A DNA stretch of 64,000 nucleotides from Periplaneta americana (lineage: Eukaryota > Arthropoda > Insecta > Blattodea > Blattidae). The notes beneath the pieces are model-generated. The model was given only the letters and a program-made list of their open reading frames with translations, was not told where the DNA came from and did not search any database. How positions within the stretch are numbered: the stretch's first letter is position 1; each line of letters opens with the position of its first letter. The translations under genes were made by a program, and so were the position numbers. This document shows positions 34,990-45,799 of the stretch, one piece after another. The stretch spans positions 20,789,208-20,853,207 of the forward strand of contig NC_091120.1 in the NCBI RefSeq assembly GCF_040183065.1. The letters run 5' to 3'.

Positions 34990-35600
34990 ATAAACAGGTT
35001 TCAGACAAAAGTGAATAAGACATAAGAAAAAAAATAGAGCCAAGTGTAATTTAAATTGAATGTAGGCTACACCATAAAGATGCTGACGAAATATCGCTAC
35101 AGAAAATTTTATTATGGTGGTGACGATGGCATCTTGAAGATCTCTTGTCAGCTTGTATTTTTCCCTCCACTTTACAAAGGCTTTCGGGATGGTGTCTCTC
35201 GCTCCGAAGAAGAGACTGGTAACTGTGATTTTTTCTATGTTGTATTTCGCCGATAGGTACTGAATCGTGGGCTCGTAGATTTTCTTTTCCTCTTCATTCA
35301 CTTCAGATGGTTGAGTACCTGATATTTCAAATCTGATTGTAGGATCAATTATTTCGGCTGACTGTTTATTCCTATTTATAGCTATGATATCGATCCTACG
35401 ATTGCTTCCACCATCAACAATACAATGAACTTCCTCGTGAACGTCTAGATTTTTGGATCGAAGTGCATCTGCGATCATAGAACGTATGGTGTTGTGACAT
35501 TTTATTCTGAGTACTAATCCCTGTGGGCAACTCCCAAGCACATGTGGTAAAGTTTCATACTCACTGACTATTACACTTTTACTACGTCATACTACTTGTG
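34990..35600 (-). pseudogene. Non-LTR retrotransposon C-terminus with endonuclease-like domain
   Basis: On the minus strand the frame includes ETLPHVLGSCPQG followed by a basic KCHN. This resembles the Cys/His knuckle (TLxHxLxxCPxxxxxRxxRHN) after the RT domain of some non-LTR elements. HEEVHCIVDGGSNRRIDIIA then INRNKQSAEIID follow, compatible with a PD-(D/E)XK-type nuclease core (Asp, then R.DI, then a Lys-containing strand). The ATG-started frame is 34912-35541, but the similarity extends upstream to about 35600. The RT domain is absent. The last ~50 residues are Phe/Leu-rich and probably read-through. The catalytic assignment is inference. Confidence 0.55.
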
Positions 35601-35898
35601 ACCAATAAAACGGTACGAAAGAACGTCTTTCAACCTATCATGGCTGCTTATCGCACAATTTTATCGCTTCCCTAGCATTTGTTTGTTTTTATTACTACCC
35701 TAGCATTTGTTTCTTTGTTTGCCAACATTTCAAACTGAAAATTCCTCTATGGTACTATAAAACATGCTTTGCGATCGTCATTTTTTTACAGCATAGACAG
35801 TCAACTGAAAATAGCGGCTCCGTTCAAACGTTTTAGTGAAGCTAACATTAGTGAAATAGAATTTCAGTAAATCAATTAATGTTTTATTGTATAGAGTA

Positions 35899-37006
35899 CA
35901 GTAGAACTCCACAAATAGACACAGCAATGGTCCGTGTGCGAGACGAGGTACGAACGTTGTCTTTCTACGGAGTACTGCGGACATTGGGAAAAATAAGGGC
36001 TGTACAATGTTTTTTATGGCGTGCGGACCGAAACATAAATAATTAACGTATATAATTTTAAATAAAATATTGTAATATATGCAAAATATATAACAAAACA
36101 AATCCGTGATTAAGTATAATATATACGTGATACATCTGAAACATAAAACAAACTTCTGGAGGAAAAACTCTCTAAATATATCTACATACAGGGCTTTTAT
36201 TTCTAAATTTCCCACTCTAAATAACTAGTTAATTAAATTGAATTCAATTTAAACAAAAAAACAAAAAAAAACACGTAAATTTGGATATTGAGGGGGAAGT
36301 CTTAAACAAGGCTTAATTGCATTTTAGTTTTCACCTCCCACCCCCAGCCGCTCCCACTTTGAAATTTCAAGTGGCACCCCTATATTTTTATACCTGAATA
36401 TGAAAGAGCATTCAATTGTTCATACACCACATTCATTAGTTTTCGCATCTTTTCTTTTCTATCGTCTCCTGGCAACTGGATTTTTGTTATTCTGAATAGA
36501 GATGAAGAGAATAAAGCTACAAAAACTTATTGAGCATTTCTTGTAATAGTTGTGTTTGTGTACTAAATTATTTTAAAATGGTGTATACCCTTCAAGAGAG
36601 AACATAAATCATCCTTATTGATTAAATTTATGAAATTACACAAAATAAGCTGTGTTTTCATCCTACAATCAACTGACAATAACAAAGCTTCTTATAATCA
36701 CTACAGAATGCCTCGTAATTAGATGAATTTTGTTTTATCCTATGCACTGTCCTGATCGAAATGTCAAATTCTTGAGGGATGGCTCTGATTGATTCACCTT
36801 TTTTAAACCGTTCCAATAGTTCTAACTTCTGCTTCAACATAAGTACACATTTTTTGTTCCCTGCCTTGCTGCCAACGTGTACGAGTATCTGCACACTACT
36901 GCACTGGTTCAACCGGTTAGCCCTGTGCAGCGCGGGACAGGGTGCGTTGACTTACCTTGTATCGTGAAGTATACGAGAGTCAGCGTCTATTTATGGAGTT
37001 CCACTG
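35899..37006 (-). mobile_element. Tigger/pogo-type element with nested insertion
   Basis: The ends CAGTAGAACTCCACAAATAG and, inverted, CAGTGGAACTCCATAAATAG are bordered by TA (35897-35898, 37007-37008). Near the right end a minus-strand frame (36658-36912) reads LKQKLELLERFKKGESIRAI then DISIRTVHRIKQN. This is the N-terminal psq/CENP-B HTH of Tigger transposases. The catalytic domain is gone. An unrelated element occupies about 36186-36650. Total 1,108 bp including the insert. Confidence 0.75.
36186..36650. mobile_element. mariner-like fragment nested in the Tigger copy
   Basis: It starts CAGGGCTTTTATTTCTAAAT and contains AATTGAATTCAATTTAAAC, ACACGTAAATTTGGATATTG and a GGCACCCC block. It aligns over about 250 bp with the left end of the element at 63190. 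Near 36578 a plus-strand MVYTLQER peptide with early stops resembles the N-terminus of mariner-like transposases. Its right boundary is uncertain. Confidence 0.55.
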
Positions 37007-37123
37007 TACTTTATTTCTTCTAATCGTATAATAGTCAATTAAATCCCACTCGAATTTTGATTTGCTCTAGATAAATAAAAACCTCTAGTGAGATTACTGT
37101 TGAAAATCAATTATTTGCATATA

Positions 37124-38100
37124 CAGGGACATCATTTTATTTTTACTTGCATTTTTATTGTACCTGCATTTCTGAATGTACTTCACTCTCACCCCTTCAC
37201 TAATGTCCTTGCTCCCGTCAGACACACAAACTTACGGCCGCTGTTGCATTCGAAGTCTTCAAGCAGTGAAGTAAACACTGCAGTGTATAGTGTGTTTCAG
37301 AAATATGATTGCGTTTTCTCTAGAAGACAGAACCTATATTAATAATATCGTACCAAAAAATTATACTCAAGAAACGATAAATTCAATTTCAGAGAATATG
37401 CTTCAAAATGTTTTGAATAATATGCGTACTGAATTGAAGCCTGCATTGTAATGAACGGCAACCATTTTCAGCAACTTGTTTAAAAATTCAGATTAGCTTA
37501 TTTTGAATTGAGGTGGCTAGAAGCAAAGGAATGCTAGTGACATTTGTAATAACATGAGTTAAGTGCATCCAGTGTAAGCAAAAGTATCTAAAATTTTAGT
37601 GGCAAAGAGATATTTTAATCGCATCACACATTAAAATTTAAATAAAAAATTTCACCGATTTTACGAAAGCTTAAATATTTAAACCCCATTTTCTCAAAAG
37701 TAACTTAAGTGCACTTACAGTCCTTTACTTATGACCCCATCAATTTAAATGCACTCTCTATATTGTATGTTAACATCAATAATTAATATGCTAAATAAAG
37801 TAGAAATTACATAACGAACATAGCCGCCTGAAAAGTTGAGTTTTTGAAAAAAAATGTTACTACTCTACTGTATTTTGATAAATTCCGTAAAAGTGATGAT
37901 CAAACTGAAAATCGTAATATCGTATTTCCCTACAACATAAATGGATACACTAGTTTTCTCTCCTCCTATACCTAGTAAAATGATTTGTTTACATATTGCA
38001 GTAGTAACATCAAACTCCTGTAATGGAAGGGGGCAACAGTGTTTCCGAGTATAGCCAGGTTAATGTTAAAAATGTTGGTAAAAATAAAGTGATGTCCCTG
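37124..38100. mobile_element. Tc1/mariner-type non-autonomous element (977 bp)
   Basis: The ends CAGGGACATCATTTTATTTT and, inverted, CAGGGACATCACTTTATTTT are bordered by TA. The same family, in the opposite internal orientation, is at 60252-61356. They share TGAATGTACTTCACTC, ACCTAGTAAA and AACAGTGTTTCC blocks. No transposase motif was recognised in the open frame 37088-37342. Confidence 0.8.
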
Positions 38101-38102
38101 TA

Positions 38103-40002
38103 CTATCTTCCCTGTGTAGGCCTATGTACGAGGAAAATGTTATAAGGAAAAATATTAGAAGCCTGGGTGAAATACTTGAATTTCGACAAGAACATATTAC
38201 TCGATTTTGGTTTGTAAGAGCTGTTTGTTTTAAATCCCTGCCTGCTTAAAGAAATCTGTATTTAATGTTTTAAACACATTTTAGTTTTATAACGAAATTT
38301 CTCTAACTGAGGCTGACCAATATTTTAATCATAGGCGTATTGAAATACTTTTTAACCATACTAGTAATTCGTGGGAATTATGCACGTAAATCTAAATTAC
38401 TGACAGTCCTAAGACTGCAAACGAGAACAAAAATGTTTATTACAATGGCGTATTCACAAACGGGACGCACGTTCACTCTTTCAGGTAAAGAGGAGGCAAT
38501 TTACGTACCGTAGCTGATGTAAACAGGAGGAAATTTACGTATTTTTTGACTTGGGGAGGCAATTTACCGCCTCCGGGTAAAACAAGGCAAAGAAAGAATA
38601 TAAATTTCTTAACACAAGTCTTTAAGACGCTAAACTGTGGTCTGAATTCTTTTGTGCACGACCTTTTATTGAGTTTTATAGAACGTTTCGAAGCTTTCAC
38701 ATGCATTTGTATTTACAGAATCTTGGTCATATAATAGGTTTTCAATGTGAAATGCGATTTATATGAGTTTCTGGTCGAACCGTTTATGAATTCTACCACT
38801 TTTCCACGCATCCTTTTTTTAAATGCACAAAGCAATTATAATTTTAAATAATGGACTCTAACCATGGGCCTTCGCAGGCGATGTTTCTTTTCTCCCCGCC
38901 TAGTATGTGTACCTCTGAAGCAGACAACGACTTTTGTTCAACTGTGATTCACTGCGTGGTGAAATCTGCCAACCGAGTTACATTTTTCATCTCTAGAAAT
39001 ACGAACTTCAAAATAATTCATCGCTCCTGCGGGAAGCTGAATTCCCCCGTTACAAATCTTCTGTTTTCATTTACAAACAAAACAGTTTTAAAAGCTGTTT
39101 CTGTAACACGGTTGCCAGATTTACGATATCTCAGTCTCGTGTGTATAATCTAAGTGCTCGTATCTTTTATTATATGAATATTAATATAAAAGAGTAATCA
39201 CTGTAAATAGCTTACATAGCTGTACAGCATAAGTGTTACGTTTAGGTAGGTAATAGAATGCCATGAAACCTGCGTGTGACCGACTCACAAACCATTAAAA
39301 GTAAAATATCTCGCATTCGTGTAAGTATTGTAATTAAATGTGTGTAATAAATGGAAATATTAATAGTACATATTGAGCTTTAATATTGTATTACAATACC
39401 TTTCAACTTCTCCAACCATTCATCATTTAATATCAAGACACAAGGGAATAGTAATACGCGTTACAAAAGCAGTATGTTAAAGTTTTCATGTTCGAGGAAA
39501 AACTTGAAAAAGCTCAACTACGTTTCGCATTTTTAATTTCCCAGAATTGAAAGAAAACATACCGCTCGTGTATCGTACATTATTTTGTGTAAAGATCGTT
39601 TATTACATACCTGAAAGAGCAATTTCTAATCAGTTGCAATGAAATGTCCATCTTGGTTTCTGTTCAATGACGGCAAATTTTGAAAAACAAAAATATCTAT
39701 CTTCAACAGTGTTGCTGTAAAATGTTTTCTGTGTTTACTATACTCCAGCAGGCCGTGATATACGTCTGTCTTCCCCCCCCCCAGTCTATGATGAGTCTCG
39801 AATCTTGTTGATTTTTTCACGGCTTCCTTAATGTTACTTGCATCACGAATGCAGTAACATTAGTGGAGTTGTAGAGTTTACTTAATTTTTGCAAATATTT
39901 AAAAACAATAATTAACACTGCAATTTAGGTGAAATTGCAGTGGTAAGTTTCCAATTTATAATTATTACTGTATTGAACGTCTCTAAAAATATGTTAAAAG
40001 CC
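38103..40002. other. No recognised feature
   Basis: About 1.9 kb of AT-rich DNA. Repeated GAGGCAATTTAC words at 38490-38580 and a run of nine C at about 39773 are the only irregularities. Short open frames here have no supporting motif. Confidence 0.4.
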
Positions 40003-41600
40003 TTACTTACTTACTTACAAATGGCTTTTAATTAACCCGAAGGTTCATTGCCGCCCTCACATAAGCCCGCCATCGGTCCCTATCCTGTGCAAGATTAATC
40101 CAGTCTCTACTATCATATCCCACCTCCCTCAAATACATTTTAATATTATCCTCCCATCTACGTCTCGGCCTCCCCAAATGTATTTTTCCCTCCGGCCTCT
40201 CAACTAACACTCTATAAGGATTTCTGGATTCGCCATACGTGCTACATGTCCTGCTCATCTCAAACGTCTGGATTTAATGTTCCTAATTATGTAAAGAATA
40301 CAATACATGCAGTTCTGCGTTGTGTAACTTTCTCCATTCTCCTGTAACTTCATCCCTCTTAGCCCCAAATATTTTCCCAAGGACCTTATTCTCAAAGATC
40401 CTTAACCTCTGTTTCTCTCTCAAAGTGAGAGTTCAAGTTTCACAACCATACAGAACAACCGGTAATATAATTGTTTCATAAATTCTAACATCCAGTTCCT
40501 TTTAGAGCAGACCGAATGACAAAAGCTTCTCAACCGAATAATAACAGGCATTTCCAATATTTAATCTGCGTTTAATGTCCTTCCGAGTGTCATTTACAGT
40601 GGCGTAGCATGAAATTTTGAGCAGAGGAAGCTAACTCAAGTTGTCTTTCATGCAATATGAGAAAACGTATTACAAAAATACAGTCTTAAAATAAATAGTA
40701 GTCAATTTCAAGTCAGCAGTCGAAGATTGGTTGGAACATCGTAAGTAACACCAATAAGGCATGACCTCAAATGATACGTAGTAAAATATGATTTCACGGT
40801 TTACACATATCTCTTAACAAATAGACACGTATACGCATAACATTAGCTCACTCCCTGTCATACTTAGAGAAATCACAATATTAGTATCATTACGTAAGTA
40901 TGCGTCTGTCTTTTGGTTGTGTCCTTCATTGACAGCAAGGGAGTCGGTAATTTGTTTTTTAAATCACACTTTTGTTCGTAAGTCAGTCTTGATAATACAA
41001 TTGTCCTAAAAAAAATTCAAGTAAATTAGTGCCAGGAACTGTTATTTCACTCATTATTTATCATATCAGCCACAATGCACACTAACACTTCAACTGAACA
41101 CAACTGACGAAAAGGGATAACTCGGAAACTACTTATTTTAAATGTTAAAGCTAGCTTCTTGTGAGCCTTGCGACTAGGGTAGTTTAGTTAGAAAGGGATG
41201 GAAAATCTGCGGGGTGCATTACACAGAAGAAACCAGTCTGCTTGGAAGCTGGTGTGTGCAGGCTTCTTGTTTACTGCTGCATCACAATCATCCTGAGCTG
41301 CCGCATCACAATATTTAACGCGTAAATAAAAATTCTATTAAAATTAATAAATAATTTTCTCCATAAACTGCCGGTTTATTTTGAAATTATTATTAACTGG
41401 GGAAGCTAAGCTTTTTAGCTTACATTGACGCTACGCCATTGGTCATTTATATGTTCTACTGTTGCTCCAAGATATTTGAATTATTTCATGTCTTCAAAGG
41501 ATAAATTTCCTATTTTTATATTTACATTTCCTACAATATTCTGGTCACGAGACATAATCATATACCTTGTCTTTTCGGGATTTACTTCCAAACGTATCTT
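40003..41600 (-). mobile_element. RTE-like copy split by a hAT element
   Basis: Minus-strand copy with the 3' tail CTTACTTACTTACAAATGG at 40003-40022. Its C-terminal coding ([31 protein letters not shown]) lies in 40028-40258. The post-RT region reaches 40596, and the continuation resumes at 41450-41600 ([10 protein letters not shown]-type peptide). The two parts are separated by the hAT element 40597-41441. Several small deletions and stops make it inactive. 5'-truncated. Confidence 0.8.
40597..41441. mobile_element. hAT non-autonomous element (845 bp), perfect 8-bp TSD
   Basis: It begins CAGTGGCGTAGCATG and ends with the inverted CAATGGCGTAGCGTC, a typical hAT terminus. GTCATTTA is duplicated exactly on both sides (40589-40596 and 41442-41449). 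Removing the element and one copy restores the RTE-like sequence seen at 42690. GGAAGCTAA words are mirrored subterminally. No transposase frame. Confidence 0.92.
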
Positions 41601-42098
41601 TTTATAGCCTGTAGTAATAGGCGTATAATATAGATTTCTCAAGAAAATAATACCTATATGGAAACATTTCAAACCCATATTTTCATGCCTTTCATTTATG
41701 TAATCTGATAAATATAGCAGGGTTTCACAGATAAGGCTTTTCGCTTCTTCCCACTATTCACAGAATAAACGCAAGGAAGACATTGATGCCTGTCTTGTAC
41801 AGTAGCGCAGCATGGATTTGCTAAAAAAATTCTTAGGGTTTGCTTAATGCAGTTTACAGAAACAACAATCTTCGTCACCATCTGATCTCCGATGTCCATC
41901 AATGTCTCGTATAACTCTGCCCATGTGGAGTAACAAATAATGTTATGCATAGAGTAGGACTGCCTATTTAATTGGGCACTATATCGTTGAATTCCACGCC
42001 TTTTTTTAGGCAATGTACGTCATTTTGAACGTTGGATTGATCAGAAATACTTGCCGTCCATCTATTACAAAGTCTGTAGTTCGAATAAGAAGAAATAC
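41601..42098. other. No recognised feature
   Basis: Sequence between two RTE-like copies. The open frame 41696-42013 on the minus strand has no recognised motif. Confidence 0.4.
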
Positions 42099-43105
42099 TT
42101 ACTTACTTACTTACAAATGGCTTTTAAGGAACCCGAAGGTTCATTGCCGCCCTCACATAAGCCCGCCATCGGTCCCTATCCTGTGCAAGATTAATCCAGT
42201 CTCTATCATCATATCCCACCTCCCTCAAATCCATTTTAATATTATCCTCCCATCTACGTCTCGGCCTCCCTAAAGGTCTTTTTCCCTCCGGTCTCCCAAC
42301 TAACACTCTATATGCATTTCTGGATTCGCCCATACGTGCTACATGCCCTGCCCATCTCAAACGTCTGGATTTTAAGTCCCTAATTATGTCAGGTGAAGAA
42401 TACAATGCGTGCAGTTCCGTGTTGTGTAACTTTCTCCATTCTCCTGTAACTTCATCCCGCTTAGCCCCAATTAATATTTTCCTAAGCATCTTATTCTCAA
42501 ACACCCTTAACCTATGTCCTTCTCTCAGAGTGAGAGTCCAAGTTTCATAACCATACAGAACAACAGGTAATATAACTGTTTTATAAATTCTAACTTTCAG
42601 ATTTTTGGACAGCAGACTGGATGATAAGAGCTTCTCAACCGAATAATAACACGCATGTCCCATATTTATTCTGCGTTTAATTTCCTCCCGAGTGTCATTT
42701 ATATTTGTTACTGTTGCTCCAAGATATTTGAATTTTTCCACCCCTTCGAAGGATAAATCTCCAATTTTTATATTTCCATTTCGTATAATATTCTGGTCAC
42801 GAGACATAATCATATACTTTGTCTTTTCGGGATTTACTTCCAAACCGATCGCTTTACTTGCTTCAAGTAAAATTTCCGTGTTTTCTCCTGACATATTCAC
42901 GTCATCTGCATAGACAAGAAGCTGATGTAACCCGTTCAATTCCAAACCCTGCCTGTTATCCTGAACTTTCCTAATGGCATATTCTAGAGCGAAGTTAAAG
43001 TAAAGGTGGTAGTGCATCTTCCTGCTTTAGCCCACAGTGAATTGGAAAAACATCAGATAGAAACTGACCTATACGGACTCTTATTGTAGGGATTCGTAAC
43101 AAGCA
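42099..43105 (-). mobile_element. RTE-like non-LTR retrotransposon, longest copy, with RT YADD
   Basis: The minus-strand frame 42124-43017 encodes 297 residues. The RT active-site YADD is at residues 36-39 ([13 protein letters not shown]). Then come [33 protein letters not shown], the linker [20 protein letters not shown], and the family C-terminus [20 protein letters not shown]...AMNLRVP. Upstream of the [13 protein letters not shown] and EDALPPLL-like peptides are readable in another frame to about 43100, so part of the RT palm is present but frameshifted. The 3' tail CTTACTTACTTACTTAC is at 42099-42115. The endonuclease and first RT motifs are missing (5' truncation). It is the reference for the other copies here. 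Confidence 0.85.
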
Positions 43106-43107
43106 GT

Positions 43108-43310
43108 TTTTACTGTGATGGGTTGTTAGCCCTTCGCCCAACCCCCAAGCTGGAGGACCACCCCTTATCGGCTGTCCACGACTGCTTATTCAATATACTG
43201 TATTCGCAGCTACCCTACATATCTGGAGGCCGTCTCCTCTATCCGCAACCTGAGGACGCGCCATGCCGTGGTGATAGGGACCCACCATACATGGATAAGA
43301 AGAAATAAAA
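43108..43310. repeat. GC-rich repeat-like block abutting the retroelement
   Basis: It starts GTGATGGGTTGTTAGCCCTT and includes CCCCTTATCGGCTGTCCACG, GGAGGCCGTCTCCTCTATCC and GACGCGCCATGCCGTGGTGA. Its composition differs sharply from both sides, and I recognise it as a recurrent arthropod repeat block without knowing its family. An open frame (43123-43308) spans it, but coding is doubtful. Confidence 0.4.
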
Positions 43311-43656
43311 TACCATAAAGCCATAAACATGTTCTGGTCAACATTTATTTAAAATATAATTACATAAATAGCCTGTAATTATTTTATTATAGCCAATCAT
43401 GTACGCTTGCATTGATACCAGAAATATATTCTGAAAATAAATTTCCTTGTTTCATTTTCAGTTTCTGAATTCAATTTTGGTTCCTAATTCACATTTCCAC
43501 ACAGTTATACTGCTTGCTTTCGAGATACATCCTTTCAAAGTATAACTGTATGTTCGGTAGAATTACTACCATGAAAAATCACAGAACATATCTCGCAAAT
43601 TGTTTATTGCAAAATAATTTTTTTATTTCTAAACTGTCCAATTGTGGTATTCTATA

Positions 43657-44889
43657 TTTTACAATGTCAATTTTTTATTTTCCACCTTTTCTTATCTTAA
43701 TGTTTTTGGATTTATATTAACGTTTTCGATACTCAGTGTGTATCATCTTCAGATATGTATGTCAATATGTGTTGTGAAGACCTAGCCTCTTACGGTCTTA
43801 CTAATAAAAACTCTATATACAGACGTTTAACTGTCTTATACTTATACAATGAGTAGCTCGTTTATAAGTCGTGTGTAAATTCCTTACTAATAATCACTAC
43901 ATACGTCGTGTATAACAGCAAAACTGTTACACAGCTACGTCATAGTTTCGTCATTACTTCGTTACGAAAGGTAATAGAATATCTGAGGTTCTCTACTGCA
44001 TCTGGTAGAGCGCTCTAGTGTGGCGTGTTAAATATCGATAGTACAACTGGCTCTAATCGATTACCACACTACATTTTGGTCAAAGAGTACAAGCTACAGC
44101 AATATTATTCTAATAATTCTATGATCTTTGGTTTGTTCTTCTGTGGTTACAAGGTAAACATCATCATAAAATGACAGTCGATACGAACAGCTGTTAGACG
44201 GGCGGCCATTTTTTCCCTATATACAACGCTTAAACAAGGTTTTTCGTGTATATAACTACTGCAAAGCAATTCCCATTGTATAGTTACAGGCTGTTTACAC
44301 GTCCATAGCTTATTCACGGTTTATTAGTAACGTTTTCTGTCTCAACTCTACATAAGTCTCGTATAAAAAGTATACACGGTTTATTAGTAAGACTGTTATT
44401 GTGTAGTGGGTTATTCACGTGCGTGTGACCTATCATGATTTCTTAATTTAGCTAAAATTACTATAAATGTACTTGATGCAGTGTGTGGTTGCTTGTTATG
44501 ATTCTGTGAAAATTCTTTCTTTTGAAAGCACACATAGATAAATAGGAAATTATGTTAAAACCAATATTATGACACTTAAATATAAACAAGTAAAATATAC
44601 AAGTGTCATAACATTGGTTTTAACATAATTTCCTATTTATCTATGTGTGCTTTCAAAAGAAAGAATTGTAACAGAATCATAACAAGCAACCACACACTGC
44701 ATCAAGTACATTTATAGTAATTTTAACTAGATTAAGAAATCATGATAGGTAACATGCACGTGAATAACCCACAACACATATTGACATACATATCTGAAGA
44801 TGATACACACTGAGTATCGAAAGCGTTAATATAAATCCAAAAACATTAAGATAAGCAAAGGTGGAAAATAAAAAATTGACATTGTAAAA
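43657..44889. mobile_element. Large palindrome (fold-back element) with nested insertion
   Basis: The left part TTTTACAATGTCAATTTTTT...CTTCAGATATGTATGTCAAT (43657-43776) is the inverted copy of 44770-44889. The inner arms 44409-44580 and 44600-44769 are also inverted copies (GGTTATTCACGTGC, GTGTGGTTGCTTGTTATGAT, GCACACATAGATAAATAGGA). Removing 43777-44408 makes one continuous palindrome of about 300-bp arms around a short AT-rich centre. No coding sequence. Confidence 0.8.
43777..44408. mobile_element. Insertion in the left arm of the palindrome (~632 bp)
   Basis: The ends carry GTCTTACTAATAAA in inverted orientation (about 43796 and 44380). TGTGTTGTG at the left border and TGTGTAGTG at the right may be a 9-bp duplication with one mismatch. 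Family unknown. The intact right arm gives the empty site. Confidence 0.6.
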
Positions 44890-45484
44890 CATTAAGCTTA
44901 TCGGCATCTCCAAAATGAAACTAGTATTCTATATTGCTTTCATGCTGTGTACTTTGTTTTTCTTTGATATTGTAATTGCGAAATGTATCATATCGTAATA
45001 ATAGCATGTCTTTATTTGATTCCAGAGACTGTACAATGCAATATAGAAACATGTCATGTAGGTTACATCAGAAGTACATAATGAAATATAAAACACATAT
45101 AAATACCGGTACCATTACTAAACAATAACTTACAAATATGAGATGTAGAAATTACATACAATCAATATAAGTTACTGTATACAATGTAAGCCAAGTCAGA
45201 TTCAACGCAGTGTTCCTTTCTGTATTTAATTCTCTGTTATTGTAATCAAAATAAGATCATTTGCGTATAATAAAATTGTATGTAACCGTAATTGAAAAAT
45301 TGTAGCTTTATGTAAGAGCGGGTTAGATTAGAACACGACCGTAGGAAGTTGTAGCACCCATGAGTGCAATGAAGCTAGTTTTGAAATTAGTCGTATGCGA
45401 TATTTTATCTACGTGTTGTGTATTCTGCTAAAATTAGGAGACAATAAATTCGAAATATGACTGTTAAAATCTTGTTGCTTTATA
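44890..45484. other. No recognised feature
   Basis: AT-rich DNA without a recognisable motif. Confidence 0.4.
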
Positions 45485-45799
45485 AAAGGTGCGGCAAAAC
45501 ATCCTCCCTAATTTAAAGTTTACGTAAAAAACAGATGGATCAAAATAAAGAAACTGTATTAATATGAATGATATCTAAACAGCGGGAAATTTAAGTTTAC
45601 ATGCGTTGCCATAGCGATATCAAATAACATGCGCAAAACAACAAGAATTGAATATGACACTGAATACACGGAATTGACATTAAATTAGTGCAAATTGTAA
45701 TCTGTAACGAATTACAATCATCCCGTGGACGGGTGAAGAACGTGCTTACGCTATGGTATCGTTTCTGGTAAGTGGTAATTCCGTTATCGCTGCTCAGTG

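Noticed and set aside
35778-36215. 145-aa Phe/Tyr/Ile-rich minus-strand frame
   Set aside because: It crosses a Tigger terminus and a nested element boundary, so it cannot be one gene.
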